A program made the position numbers and the translations under genes. DNA of 64,000 nt from Burkholderiales bacterium (GTDB lineage Bacteria; Pseudomonadota; Gammaproteobacteria; Burkholderiales; SG8-39). The notes below the pieces were generated by a model, which was given only the letters and a program-made list of their open reading frames with translations, made no database searches and was not told the DNA's origin. Below are positions 1 through 8,351 of this stretch, piece after piece. The stretch is taken from the NCBI GenBank assembly GCA_020848075.1, contig JADLAV010000072.1, positions 44,062 to 108,061 on the forward strand, read 5' to 3'. Within the stretch, counting starts at the first letter, position 1; each line of letters opens with the position of its first letter.

Positions 1-365
1 TCGCTCGCACCGGCCCAGCGAAACTCGTGGTGCTCGGGACGCCCCAGGGCCGGATCGATCGGGAGAGCGATGCCTGCCTGCTGGGTCTCGGCCAGATAGT
101 AACGGGCGATCTTGCCGCGGGCATACGGCTCGGTCTCGCGAAAGGCATGGCCCCAGGCGAACGCGAGATCCTCGACGCCGGCTTCCTCGCGCGTCTCGCG
201 CCGGGCCGCGGCAAGCGGGTCCTCGCCCGGCTCGATGCGTCCCTTTGGAAAATCCCAGTTCCGGTACGCGCGGAGAATCAGGAATCGCCAGCCGTCCGCC
301 GCGCGGCGGACGACCACGATTCCCGCCGAACGCTCGCCCTCCTCGACGCGCCGCCTCCGCCTCAC
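1..365 (-). CDS. Nudix hydrolase, 3' end cut by window edge
   Basis: Nudix-fold pyrophosphohydrolase; these cleave nucleoside diphosphates linked to another moiety. The visible 121 residues hold a complete Nudix box (G-x5-E-x7-REtxEEaGv, read as GRIEPGED...RETREEAGV), preceded by RNWDFPKG, a pattern seen in diadenosine-polyphosphate and related Nudix enzymes. The start is a GTG whose last two bases form the TGA stop of the upstream transporter gene (GTGA overlap), so the two are probably co-transcribed. The C-terminus lies outside the window. The substrate cannot be told from sequence. Confidence 0.8.
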   Translation of the reverse strand, partial: MRRRRRVEEGERSAGIVVVRRAADGWRFLILRAYRNWDFPKGRIEPGEDPLAAARRETREEAGVEDLAFAWGHAFRETEPYARGKIARYYLAETQQAGIALPIDPALGRPEHHEFRWAGAS

Positions 366-2077
366 GCGCTGCCCAGGCGCGCAAGGCGCACGACGACGAT
401 GGCCGCGAGCGGTAGGAGGAGACCGATCACTCCTGCGGCGATGAGCAGGACGCCGAGCTGGGAGTAGTCCGCCTGCTCCGTGATCATGCCGGTCACCCGG
501 TCCGTCACTGCGCGCCTCACGACGAAGACCTCGTTCAGGTACTTGGTCCCGAGCTGCGCGAGGGCGAGCGCGAGGTTCGTGAACGACGCCATCACCGCGA
601 AGAACGTCGCCTTGAGCGCGTCCGGCGCCGAATTCGCGATCCACGCGAGCATCGGGATCATGGCGATCTGGCCGAACGGCGAGGAGATCGCCTGGTCGAC
701 GACTGCGATGAAGCGCGCATCGACCACGCCGCCAGTGTGCGCCGCCGTCCACTCGTGGAGGCCGAAATACATCCCGACGTTCGGCAGCGTCAGGACCGTG
801 CCGACGATCGTCAGGAACGCCACGATGTACGTGATCGAATGCTCCGCGATGAACCGCCGGAAGGCGAACATTCCGAGCAGGGTCAACCCGCTCCCGATGA
901 GCGACAGCTCGGACAGGAACTGCTGGTCGAATCCCAGCACGTCGATCGCCCACCAGCCGTACCCCGGTCCCACGTCCGGCATCGCCCGGTAGACGAAGAT
1001 GACGATCGCCGTCCCGAGGAGCGTGCGGCGCGCCGCCGGCGAGAGCGAGCGCATCAGCTTCGCCATCAGGAAGGCCACGATCCCGAGGGATCCGGCGAAG
1101 ACGATCTCCTGGTTGTAAGGGACGTCCGCGAGCCCCATCACTGCGGTGAAGACCACGAATACCAGGCTGCCCCCGAGGATCCACCAGTTCGGGTCTGGAC
1201 GCTGCGGCTGCTCGGCCACGAGCTCGAGCGCGCGGCGCCACGCTACGCCATGGGCGCGCAAGGCACGCGCGCGCTGCAGCTTCAGCCAGCCGCCGAGCGC
1301 GACGCCGAGCACGGAGACGACCGGGATGACGAGCGCGTACTCGTAGATCCGGGTGTAGATCCTCACCTTCTCGGCCTCGTGCATCGTCTCGACGCCGTTG
1401 AACATGATGACGTTCGCCAGCGCAACTGCGACGCTGCCGCCGATGATGGCCACGCGTCCGAGCGTCTGCATGGTCGTGTGCATCAGCTTGAGCGTCGCGG
1501 CGTCGACGGGCCGCCCTTCCGCATCGGTGCGCGGCACCGCCTCCACCGTCATCGCGTCGGCCACGACGTCCTGCACCACGTAGCCGATCGGCGCGAGCAG
1601 CGCGCTCACCACGTACCACGCTTCGGCCCGCATCACCTGCCGCATGGCGTCGGTGTGCGCGAGCAGCCCGATCATGATCAACAGGCTCGCGGCGATGAGG
1701 CCCGCGCCGACGAACACGAACGCGGATTTCCAGCGCCACGCGAGATCGACGAGGTGGCCGAGGGGCATCTTGAGCGCCCACGGAATTCCCGCCCAGAAGC
1801 CCAGCGCCGCGAGGAAGGCGGCCGACAGGCCGAGGTAATCCTTGACGAAGAAAACGCCGACGATCCCCGTGAGGCCCGAGATGCCGGCCGCGACGTACAC
1901 CATGAGGGGCGGCAGGTACGACAGCCGCATCTCGCGCCCGAGCTCGACGAAATTGCGATCGATCCAGCGGTAGGCGCGAGCGAACACGTGTGCGGTGCGG
2001 GACGGGAGCCGGGAGCCGGGAGCCGGGAGCCGGATCGCATGATATGCGAAAGCGCGCGGGCGACCGGCGCGCACCAC
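362..2077 (-). CDS. MFS/BT1-like membrane transporter
   Basis: Polytopic inner-membrane protein with about 12 hydrophobic segments along its length, for example LPPLMVYVAAGISGLTGIVG near the N-terminus and VLLIAAGVIGLLLPLAAIVV at the C-terminus. The early stretch GFWAGIPWALKMPLGHLVDL resembles the BT1/AmpG-type branch of the major facilitator superfamily. The substrate is unknown. The longest frame starts at a GTG at 2077, but its first 30 codons run through a heptanucleotide tandem repeat and look unlike a real N-terminus. A GTG at 1987 (VFARAYRW) or the ATG giving MRLSYLPP may be the true start. It overlaps the downstream Nudix gene by 4 bp. Confidence 0.7.
   Translation of the reverse strand: MVRAGRPRAFAYHAIRLPAPGSRLPSRTAHVFARAYRWIDRNFVELGREMRLSYLPPLMVYVAAGISGLTGIVGVFFVKDYLGLSAAFLAALGFWAGIPWALKMPLGHLVDLAWRWKSAFVFVGAGLIAASLLIMIGLLAHTDAMRQVMRAEAWYVVSALLAPIGYVVQDVVADAMTVEAVPRTDAEGRPVDAATLKLMHTTMQTLGRVAIIGGSVAVALANVIMFNGVETMHEAEKVRIYTRIYEYALVIPVVSVLGVALGGWLKLQRARALRAHGVAWRRALELVAEQPQRPDPNWWILGGSLVFVVFTAVMGLADVPYNQEIVFAGSLGIVAFLMAKLMRSLSPAARRTLLGTAIVIFVYRAMPDVGPGYGWWAIDVLGFDQQFLSELSLIGSGLTLLGMFAFRRFIAEHSITYIVAFLTIVGTVLTLPNVGMYFGLHEWTAAHTGGVVDARFIAVVDQAISSPFGQIAMIPMLAWIANSAPDALKATFFAVMASFTNLALALAQLGTKYLNEVFVVRRAVTDRVTGMITEQADYSQLGVLLIAAGVIGLLLPLAAIVVVRLARLGSA
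2004..2033. repeat. GGGAGCC heptamer repeat, four units
   Basis: Four perfect tandem copies of GGGAGCC plus a partial fifth unit. They lie at the very start of, or just before, the transporter reading frame on the minus strand. A 7-bp unit changes frame whenever copy number changes by one. Confidence 0.85.
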
Positions 2078-2115
2078 GCCGCGGCCGTGCGGCCGCCGGG
2101 CAACGGACGGCTGAC

Positions 2116-2727
2116 CTACCGCGTGAGGTAGCGGTAGAGGTTCATCAGCATCCCCGCCGTCGCGCCCCAGATGTAGTACGGGCCGTAAGGCATCGCGTAG
2201 TACTGCCGCTCCAGCCCCTCGGCGATCACCCGGTTGCGCTGGTGATTGGCGGGGTCGAGGAGGAACGCGAGTGGCACCTCGAAGATCTCGGCGACCTCGA
2301 ACGCGTCGGGATGCAGGTCGAACGGCGGCGTCACGAGCCCCACCACCGGCGTGACCCGGTAGCCCGTGACCGTCAGGTACTCCGACAGCATACCAAGCAC
2401 CTCGATGCGCGCCGGATCGAGCCCGATCTCCTCGGCGGTTTCGCGGAGCGCGGTATCCAGCACGGACTCGTCGGCCTCGGCGCGCCCGCCGGGAAAGCTG
2501 ATCTGCCCCGCGTGGTCATGCAAGTGCGCCGTCCGGCGCGTGAGGAGCACGGTGAGTTCGTCGTCGCGATCGACCACCGGCACGAGCACCGATGCCCGCC
2601 GAATCTCGCCCTCGCGACGGAACAGATGGCCGTCGCCCGTGGTGAACGGCTCGAACCCATGCGCGTCGGCGAAGCGCTCTCGCAACCATCGCGCGTCCGG
2701 CAGGTGTGGATTCACGGGGGCATTCAT
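2116..2727 (-). CDS. CoA pyrophosphatase (NudL-type Nudix hydrolase)
   Basis: Predicted to hydrolyse coenzyme A and its derivatives to phosphopantetheine plus 3',5'-ADP. The 203-residue protein has the CoA-Nudix signature ahead of the Nudix box (LLTRRTAHLHDHAGQISFPG) and then the box itself, GGRAEADES...RETAEEIGL. The downstream LTVTGYRVTPVVG stretch is also typical of the NudL/YeaB family, and the length fits. The ATG is preceded by no strong ribosome-binding site; a small GC-rich hairpin sits directly upstream. It is followed 38 bp later by the transporter gene on the same strand. Confidence 0.88.
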   Translation of the reverse strand: MNAPVNPHLPDARWLRERFADAHGFEPFTTGDGHLFRREGEIRRASVLVPVVDRDDELTVLLTRRTAHLHDHAGQISFPGGRAEADESVLDTALRETAEEIGLDPARIEVLGMLSEYLTVTGYRVTPVVGLVTPPFDLHPDAFEVAEIFEVPLAFLLDPANHQRNRVIAEGLERQYYAMPYGPYYIWGATAGMLMNLYRYLTR

Positions 2728-2736
2728 GAAGGGAAA

Positions 2737-2754
2737 TTCGGGGCGTGCCCCGAA
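2737..2754 (-). terminator. Hairpin between usp and the CoA pyrophosphatase gene
   Basis: TTCGGGG-CACG-CCCCGAA on the minus strand, a perfect 7-bp stem followed by TTTCCC. It may terminate the terC-usp transcript or act as a leader element for the next gene. The T-run is short, so function is uncertain. Confidence 0.4.
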
Positions 2755-2825
2755 CTTTCAAGATTCTACCCCCGGCGGAGGGTCGCGGGGTGCAGCCGCA
2801 CCGCCGCCGTGCCACGCGGCGTGCG

Positions 2826-3335
2826 TTATTGCTCGGCCGCCATGATGAGCGCCGCGAGTGCCAGCCCGACGCCCCCGGGGATGCCGTAGCGCTGCAGCGC
2901 TGAGAGCGGTGGGGCTGCAACGACCGACACCGGAACGGAGGCGACCGCGAGGATGCGATTGGTCACCGAGCCGGTCAGGATTCGCAGGACCGGACTCTTC
3001 GTCGCCGCGCCCAGCACGATCTCGTTCACCCCCTCCTCGTCGATCAGACGCCGCACCGCATCTTCGATTCTGCCGCGCAGAACGATCGACCGGACGGCGA
3101 CGCCGGACGCGGACTCGATCCGCTCCGCCTCGTCGAGCGCCCGGCGGCCGCGCTCGACCATCGCGCCATGCGCTGCGCGCGCGCCCAGGAACCGCCCGAC
3201 GTAGCGGCCGAGCGCCGGCTGGACGTTCACGAGATAGAGCAGGGTATCGGGCTGTGCCCGCGCGCGCTCGATCGCATGGCGCACGCCTTCGAGGGATGCC
3301 TTCGACCCGTCCACCGGAACCAGCGTCTTCGTCAT
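2826..3335 (-). CDS. Universal stress protein (UspA family)
   Basis: Single UspA domain of 169 residues. It starts MTKTLVPVDGSKASLEGVRH, the conserved first strand and nucleotide-contacting aspartate, and ends with the family's ATP-binding pattern G-x2-G-x9-G-S/T seen as LGAATKSP...TGSVTNRILAVASVPVSVV. An extra hydrophobic tail (GVGLALAALIMAAE) of about 30 residues could anchor the protein to the membrane; ordinary UspA proteins end shortly after the last strand. Its ATG overlaps the terC stop codon (ATGA), so it is translated from the same mRNA and probably shares the riboswitch control. Confidence 0.85.
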   Translation of the reverse strand: MTKTLVPVDGSKASLEGVRHAIERARAQPDTLLYLVNVQPALGRYVGRFLGARAAHGAMVERGRRALDEAERIESASGVAVRSIVLRGRIEDAVRRLIDEEGVNEIVLGAATKSPVLRILTGSVTNRILAVASVPVSVVAAPPLSALQRYGIPGGVGLALAALIMAAEQ

Positions 3336-4024
3336 GCCACCCCACTCTTCACGCATCGTGCACCGCCCCGGACCCGCCGGCCTTGCAGATAGCCTGCATT
3401 CAGCACCCCGCCGAGGACCATGCCGTAGATCAGCCAGCTCATGGGTGCGAGCTGATCCTTCACGAGCGAATCGGCAGTGATCATCTTCGCCGCGGTGAGG
3501 GCAAGCACCCCGGCGCCCACGTACACGATCACCGGGAACCGGTCGATCCACCGGAGAATCACCGTCGAACCCAGGATCACGATCGGGATGCTGATCGGCA
3601 GGCCGAACAGGACGAGAAGAAGCGACCCATGCGCCGCCCCGGCGACTGCGAGCACGTTGTCCAGCCCCATCACCGCATCCGCGACCACGATCGTCTTCAT
3701 CGCGCCCCACAGTCCTGCGCTCGCGTCGACCTGACGCCCGTGGCCGTTCTCCGGCAGCAGCAGCACGTAGGCGATCCAGACCAGCAGCGCGCCGCCCGCG
3801 AGCAGCAGCCCGGGAATCTTGAGCAGCGAGACGACCGCGAGCGTGAGGGTGGTGCGCACCACGACCGCGCCGACGGTGCCCCAGACCACTGCGCGCCGCT
3901 GCAGCCGCCGCGGGAGCTTGCGGGCGGCGAGCGCAATGACGACGGCGTTGTCCCCGGCCAGGACGAGATCGATGACGATGATCGCAGCCAGCGCAGAGAA
4001 GAATTCGGGCGAGAAGAGCTCCAT
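3332..4024 (-). CDS. TerC/YjbE-family integral membrane protein, probable manganese exporter
   Basis: A 230-residue inner-membrane protein of the TerC superfamily. Key acidic membrane motifs are visible: IIVIDLVLAGDNAVVIALA in the first helix and VADAVMGLDNVLAVAGAA midway, the pair of (L)DN motifs typical of the family. TerC/Alx/YkoY proteins are linked to Mn2+ efflux or to metal loading of secreted proteins. The upstream leader carries a yybP-ykoY element, which directly supports manganese control. The start ATG has GGAGGTTACGG before it. The last residues overlap the universal stress gene. Confidence 0.9.
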   Translation of the reverse strand: MELFSPEFFSALAAIIVIDLVLAGDNAVVIALAARKLPRRLQRRAVVWGTVGAVVVRTTLTLAVVSLLKIPGLLLAGGALLVWIAYVLLLPENGHGRQVDASAGLWGAMKTIVVADAVMGLDNVLAVAGAAHGSLLLVLFGLPISIPIVILGSTVILRWIDRFPVIVYVGAGVLALTAAKMITADSLVKDQLAPMSWLIYGMVLGGVLNAGYLQGRRVRGGARCVKSGVA

Positions 4025-4084
4025 CCGTAACCTCCACGAAGGTCGACGCGGGTCGGACCGCTACGGCCAGCGAAACGGTTGCCG

Positions 4085-4195
4085 TTGCCGGCAAAGGTCT
4101 CGCTCGCGCCGCCGTCAGGACCGCGCCCGCGCGCCGGTGGCCCGACAGCCTCGTGATGACGACGCAACGGATTCGAGCTACTCCCCCTTGAGAGG
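4085..4195 (-). promoter_or_regulatory. yybP-ykoY manganese riboswitch
   Basis: Read on the minus strand, the leader contains the two invariant parts of this RNA family: AAGGGGGAGTAGC, then GTCGTCATCACGAGG, and about 60 nt later GCGAGACCTTTGCCGGC. These correspond to the GGGGAGUAGC and GCGAGACCUU strands that form the Mn2+-binding cleft. The element ends about 60 nt before the terC ATG. The family senses Mn2+ and activates efflux genes, often TerC or P-type ATPase genes, so the match between RNA and gene is strong. The expression platform (terminator or RBS masking) was not resolved. Confidence 0.9.
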
Positions 4196-4382
4196 GCAGT
4201 CCCGGCCAGCCGAGACGAGTCGAATTATCTCGACCGGCAGTACGCGGCGGAAACGAAGAGATGCGATCGACGCGATAGTGGATCCGGATCCGCAATCGCC
4301 TCCATTGCGTAATGCAATCCGATGACGGGACACCCACGCGGACCCCACGCGCCGTGAACTTCGCCACTTGTGGAAGCTGCCG

Positions 4383-4520
4383 ATGAAGCACCGCACGCTG
4401 CGCCGTTACTTCCGGCACGGCACCCTGCCACAACTCGCCGTGTTCGACGCGGTCGCGCGCCATGCCAGTTTCACGCGCGCCGCCGAAGAGTTGCACCTCG
4501 CGCAACCGACCGTCTCCATC
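4383..4520 (+). pseudogene. LysR-type regulator remnant (HTH only)
   Basis: The first 46 codons read as the N-terminus of a CbbR/CysB-like LysR regulator: TLPQLAVFDAVARHASFTRA and AAEELHLAQPTVSI, the complete recognition-helix region. After PTVSI similarity stops abruptly in all frames, and the linker helix and effector domain (about 250 residues) are missing. The frame runs on to 4718 with no recognisable domain and into the antisense of the quinone reductase gene. The call is a truncated gene. The diverging terC gene could once have been its neighbour or target, but nothing shows this. Confidence 0.75.
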
Positions 4521-4636
4521 CCTGCCCGGGCAGCGGTCCGCCCCGTCCGGAAAGCCGGACGCTCCCGGCCGAGCGCCTGCGCAGGCTCTCGGCTGACCGG
4601 CAAGGTCGCGCCGCGCCACCCCGACCGGTCGTTCGA

Positions 4637-5623
4637 TCAGGGGATGAGGATCGTCGACCCCGTGGTCTTGCGCGACTCGAGGTCCCGGTGCGCCTGCGCG
4701 GCGTCCTTCAGTGGATAGCGCTGGTTCACCTCGATCTTCACTTTTCCGGAGAGCACCATGTCGAACAGGGCGTTCGCGCTCGCCACGAGATCCTCGCGCT
4801 TCGCGTTGTAGGTCACGAGCGTCGGTCGCGTGAGGAAGAGGGAGCCCTTCTGCTGCAGCACGTTGACGTCGAGCGGCGGCACCTTGCCGGAGGAGGCGCC
4901 GAACACCACCATCAACCCGCGCGGCTGCAGGCAGTCGAGCGAGCTCATGAAGGTGTCCTTGCCAACGCTGTCGTAGACCACCGGGACGCCCGCGCCGCCG
5001 GTGATCTCGCGCAGCCGTTCGACGAAGTTCTCGCGCGTGTACACGATCACGTGGTCGCAGCCATGGGCTCTGGCGAGCGCGGCCTTGGCATCCGAGCCGA
5101 CCGTCCCGATCACCGTCGCCCCGAGCGCCTTCGCCCACTGACACGCGATCAGCCCGACGCCGCCGGCGGCGGCATGGAACAGGATCGTCTCGCCCTGCTT
5201 GACTGGGTAGGTCCGGCGCAGGAGATACTCGGCGGTCATTCCTTGCAGCATCATCGCCGCCCCTTGCTCGAACGGGATGCCGTCCGGCAGCTTCACCAGC
5301 CGCTCGGGCGGCATGAGGCGGACGTCGGCATACGCCCCGAGCGGCTGCGTCGCATAGGCGACGCGATCACCCGCCTTCACCGCAGTGACGCCTGGTCCGA
5401 CGGCCTCGACGACGCCGGCGCCCTCCTGGCCGATGCCGCTCGGGAGCTCGACCGTGTACAGCCCGGAGCGGTGGTACGTGTCGATGTAGTTGAGGCCGAC
5501 CGCGTGGTTACGCACGCGCACCTGGCCCGGTCCGGGGTCGGCGACCTGCAACTCCTCCAGCACGAGCACCTCTGGCCCGCCGGTCTTGTGGAAACGAATC
5601 GCCTTGGCCGTTGTGATTGCCAT
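4637..5623 (-). CDS. qorA: NADPH:quinone oxidoreductase
   Basis: Zinc-independent medium-chain dehydrogenase/reductase that reduces quinones with NADPH. The 328 residues show the GroES-like N-domain (HAVGLNYIDTYHRSGLY), the family-typical PSGIGQEGAGVVEAVG, then the Rossmann motif AAAGGVGLIACQWAK (AxxGGVG) for NADPH. The end STILIP matches Qor proteins. The length is normal. The ATG at 5623 has a perfect AAGGAGG spaced 5 nt upstream, so the longer frame to 5650 is rejected. It stands alone between a LysR remnant and the phaM gene. Confidence 0.92.
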   Translation of the reverse strand: MAITTAKAIRFHKTGGPEVLVLEELQVADPGPGQVRVRNHAVGLNYIDTYHRSGLYTVELPSGIGQEGAGVVEAVGPGVTAVKAGDRVAYATQPLGAYADVRLMPPERLVKLPDGIPFEQGAAMMLQGMTAEYLLRRTYPVKQGETILFHAAAGGVGLIACQWAKALGATVIGTVGSDAKAALARAHGCDHVIVYTRENFVERLREITGGAGVPVVYDSVGKDTFMSSLDCLQPRGLMVVFGASSGKVPPLDVNVLQQKGSLFLTRPTLVTYNAKREDLVASANALFDMVLSGKVKIEVNQRYPLKDAAQAHRDLESRKTTGSTILIP

Positions 5624-5707
5624 GGTTCCTCCTTGTCCGTCGGGGCCCAATGGTGAACGGTCGAGAGCACGCGGTCAATCGAGCCGGGCGCGCGGCGCCT
5701 TCGATGC

Positions 5708-6208
5708 TCATCGACTCCTTTTTCCCGCCGCGCCCGGCGGGCGTGCCTTCGGCTCCTCCTCCGCGCGCGACTGTGGCGGCGACCCCGATTCATCGGGGCG
5801 CTGCACCTGCTGCAGGAGCGCCCACCAGGCTTCGAGCGGATTCTGCGGTGCCTCCGGTGCGCCTGCTTTACCCGTTTCTGCGCCGGCCCCCGCCTTCGTC
5901 TCTCGAAGCGACGCCTGATCCGCTGCCTTCTGCCGCGGCGCACCGCTCCCCGCCCGCCCCAGCGATTCCTGGGCCGCCTGCAAGGCGGACAGCGTCGCGT
6001 GCTGCATCTCCAGGCCCTGGATGCTCATCTTCACGATGTTCAGGTTCAGCGTCAGCCAGTTCTCGACCGACCTGAGATCGGCAATCCGCTTCTGCACCTC
6101 GCTCGCACTCGCGAGCGGTACGACCATGCCCGAGACGGGCAGCGACAGCGGGGCCCACATGCGCTTCAGGAGCTCCAAAGGATCCGGCGGGGTGCCTTGA
6201 TCGCTCAT
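5708..6208 (-). CDS. PhaM-like polyhydroxyalkanoate granule protein
   Basis: A 166-residue cytoplasmic protein with the PhaM core: LKRMWAPLSLP, then EVQKRIADLRSVENWLTLNLN and IVKMSIQGLEMQHATLSALQ. In Ralstonia, PhaM binds PHB synthase, activates it and tethers granules to the nucleoid. The C-terminal third is Ala/Pro/Lys-rich and ends in the basic KRSR, reminiscent of PhaM's DNA-contacting tail. It suggests the host stores polyhydroxybutyrate, although no synthase gene lies in this window. Its ATG overlaps the stop of the upstream methyltransferase gene (ATGA). Confidence 0.78.
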   Translation of the reverse strand: MSDQGTPPDPLELLKRMWAPLSLPVSGMVVPLASASEVQKRIADLRSVENWLTLNLNIVKMSIQGLEMQHATLSALQAAQESLGRAGSGAPRQKAADQASLRETKAGAGAETGKAGAPEAPQNPLEAWWALLQQVQRPDESGSPPQSRAEEEPKARPPGAAGKRSR

Positions 6209-6906
6209 CGGGATGCTTGTGCGGAGGACGCTGCGGCGCGCGAAATTGCCAGCGGCACTCCCGGCTCACGCGGCGCGGATTGCACCTCGCGCTTGGCGTT
6301 CACGCAGTCCAGGAGGTACCACATCCCGAGCGGCGCGAGCCGCTTTTCGCGCACGAGGCGGAGCGGCGCGCCGTCCAGCAGATCGGCCACCGCCAGGTCG
6401 GAGCGCCAGCCGAGACGCTCGCAGATCGGCGAAATCGCCTTCTCGATCGTGCGCACGAGCGGGTTCCCGTTGGTGAAATGGTTGATGATCAGCATCCGCC
6501 CGTTGGGGCGGCACACGCGCGCCATCTCGTCCAGCGCACGCCGGAAATCCGGGATGACGGTCATCACGTATGCCGCCACGACGACGTCGAAGCTGTCGTC
6601 GTCGAAGGCCATCGCCTGCGCATCCATCCGCACGAGTTGCACGTTCCGGAGTCCGCGCGCATGGACCTGCCGCGCCGCTCGCCCCAGCATGCCGTCCGAA
6701 ACGTCGATCCCCACCACCTGGCAGCTGCGCGGGTAGCGGGCGAGGGAGAGCCCGGTGCCGACCCCGACCTCCAGGACGCGGTCGCCCGGCCGAACATCCA
6801 GGTCCTGCGCCGCAGCGACACGCCCCGGCTCGAACACGCCTCCGAACACGCGATCGTAGAACCTCGCGTACCGGTCGTAAACGCGCTCTATGCTCCGTGC
6901 GTCCAT
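6205..6906 (-). CDS. SAM-dependent methyltransferase, PmtA-like
   Basis: Class I methyltransferase of 233 residues. Motif I is VLEVGVGTGLSLARYP, the acidic post-I residue falls in VVGIDVSDGML, and motif IV region is DDDSFDVVVAAYVMTVIPDF. The start (YDRYARFYDRVFGGVFEPGR) and the later RMLIINHF resemble bacterial phosphatidylethanolamine N-methyltransferases and ubiE-like enzymes. Phospholipid methylation is a reasonable guess, not shown. The start ATG has AAAAGGAGAAGGGGAGC upstream. The gene is translationally coupled to the phaM-like gene. Confidence 0.75.
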   Translation of the reverse strand: MDARSIERVYDRYARFYDRVFGGVFEPGRVAAAQDLDVRPGDRVLEVGVGTGLSLARYPRSCQVVGIDVSDGMLGRAARQVHARGLRNVQLVRMDAQAMAFDDDSFDVVVAAYVMTVIPDFRRALDEMARVCRPNGRMLIINHFTNGNPLVRTIEKAISPICERLGWRSDLAVADLLDGAPLRLVREKRLAPLGMWYLLDCVNAKREVQSAPREPGVPLAISRAAASSAQASR

Positions 6907-6943
6907 GCTCCCCTTCTCCTTTTCCAGGTCGTTCTCTGCCGGG

Positions 6944-8071
6944 CTATCCGGCCAGGAAATCGCGCACCTCGTCGCCGCGCGCCATGGCGTCCTCGTATCC
7001 GAGCGCGATCAGCGCGCGCGTGAAGCCCGGCTCGAACAGCAGGTAACTCGCCAGGTTCGAGCCGTTGCGGTTCATCGCGCCCACTGCCCGCAGCAGGAAC
7101 CGCACGGGTCGCGGCAGGTCGTACAGGTGCCTGCCGGCGATGCGTTCGATCGGCTGCGAGGGCGAGATTACCAGCACATCGACATGTCTGAGCGGCAGGC
7201 CGGCCTCCCGGACCCGGTCCGGGGGCACCAGGCTGATCGTCCGGTTGATCCGCTGCAGGCGTTCGATGTCCACGTTCAAGCTGTCCAGGAATATGGAGTT
7301 GAGCGCGTGGCCGGCGATCTGCGCGAGGGACGGGTAGAGGTTCGATCGCACGCGCCCGTCGGCCGTCTGCCGGCCGGTGCCGACGATGAGCACACGATCG
7401 GCGCCGAGATGCAGCGCCGGGCTGATGGGCGCGATCTGCCGCATCGAGCCGTCGCCGAAGTACTCGCGATGCACCTTCACTGCCGGGAACATGAAGGGCA
7501 AAGCGCTCGATGCCATCAGGATATCGGTGCCGATCGCGGTGGCGCTGCCGACTCGCTGTGTTCTCTCCCACTCGACCGCTTCCGGTCCGCCCTGGTAGAA
7601 GGACACGCTCTGTCCGGAACTGTAGCCCGACGCGGTGACCGAGACGGCATAGAGCACGCCCGCGTCGATGTTCTCCTGGATCCGGGAGTAGTCCATGGTG
7701 CGATCGAGGAGCTCGCGCAGCGGCGTGTTGTCGAGCAGCGACACGGGATTCGCGCGATTCAGCAGCATCAGCGCGGCCAGCCAGCGTGCGCCCGTGCGGA
7801 CGATCCCCCATGCGTCCGACCGGTAGACCTGTCCGACGCGGAAGCGCTCCCACACCTCGACCAGACCACGCACGCCGAGCGCGAAGTTGTATGCGTGAAT
7901 TGCGAGTGCGGCCACGTTGATGGCACCGGCCGAAGTCCCGCACAGAACCGGAAACGGATTCGCGGCCGGCCTTCCGAGCAGCTCGCTCACCGCTCGCAGC
8001 ACCCCGACCTGGTAGGCGGCGCGCGCACCGCCGCCAGTCAGGATCAGGCCGGTCTTCTTCCGTGCCGTCAT
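6944..8071 (-). CDS. Patatin-like phospholipase
   Basis: A 375-residue patatin-domain serine hydrolase. The oxyanion-hole motif is LILTGGGARAAYQVGVLR near the N-terminus, the nucleophile elbow GTSAG lies in LCGTSAGAINVAALA, and the catalytic Asp is in the conserved DGS of EYFGDGSMRQIAPISPAL. These give the Ser-Asp dyad of bacterial patatins. No signal peptide is seen, so action is cytosolic or membrane-peripheral on phospholipids. It lies 37 bp upstream of the methyltransferase on the same strand; phaM, methyltransferase and patatin may form a lipid/granule-related operon. Confidence 0.88.
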   Translation of the reverse strand: MTARKKTGLILTGGGARAAYQVGVLRAVSELLGRPAANPFPVLCGTSAGAINVAALAIHAYNFALGVRGLVEVWERFRVGQVYRSDAWGIVRTGARWLAALMLLNRANPVSLLDNTPLRELLDRTMDYSRIQENIDAGVLYAVSVTASGYSSGQSVSFYQGGPEAVEWERTQRVGSATAIGTDILMASSALPFMFPAVKVHREYFGDGSMRQIAPISPALHLGADRVLIVGTGRQTADGRVRSNLYPSLAQIAGHALNSIFLDSLNVDIERLQRINRTISLVPPDRVREAGLPLRHVDVLVISPSQPIERIAGRHLYDLPRPVRFLLRAVGAMNRNGSNLASYLLFEPGFTRALIALGYEDAMARGDEVRDFLAG

Positions 8072-8351
8072 GTCGCCTGCGCCTCGGGGGATCCGCCCGG
8101 CGCCCCTCTACGCCGGAACGAGCCGAGAGTGTAGCGAAACGCAGCGGCACTGCGCCAGCGTCACGCACGCGCCCGCCCTGCACGCGCGCGCACCCGGCTA
8201 GACCAGCGGCCGGGCGACGTTCCCATCAACCACGCTGAGCGCCGTCATGTTCACGAGATACCGCAGAGCGCGCAATTATAGGTCATGCGATACTAGATTT
8301 TAATTTCAGCTTCCGCGGACGCCCGCGTCCCTGGGTCCGCAACGCGCATCC

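Noticed and set aside
2826..5144. A 772-codon minus-strand frame reaching upstream of the universal stress gene
   Set aside because: Only the last 169 codons are a protein; the upstream part crosses terC, the riboswitch and qorA in a wrong frame.
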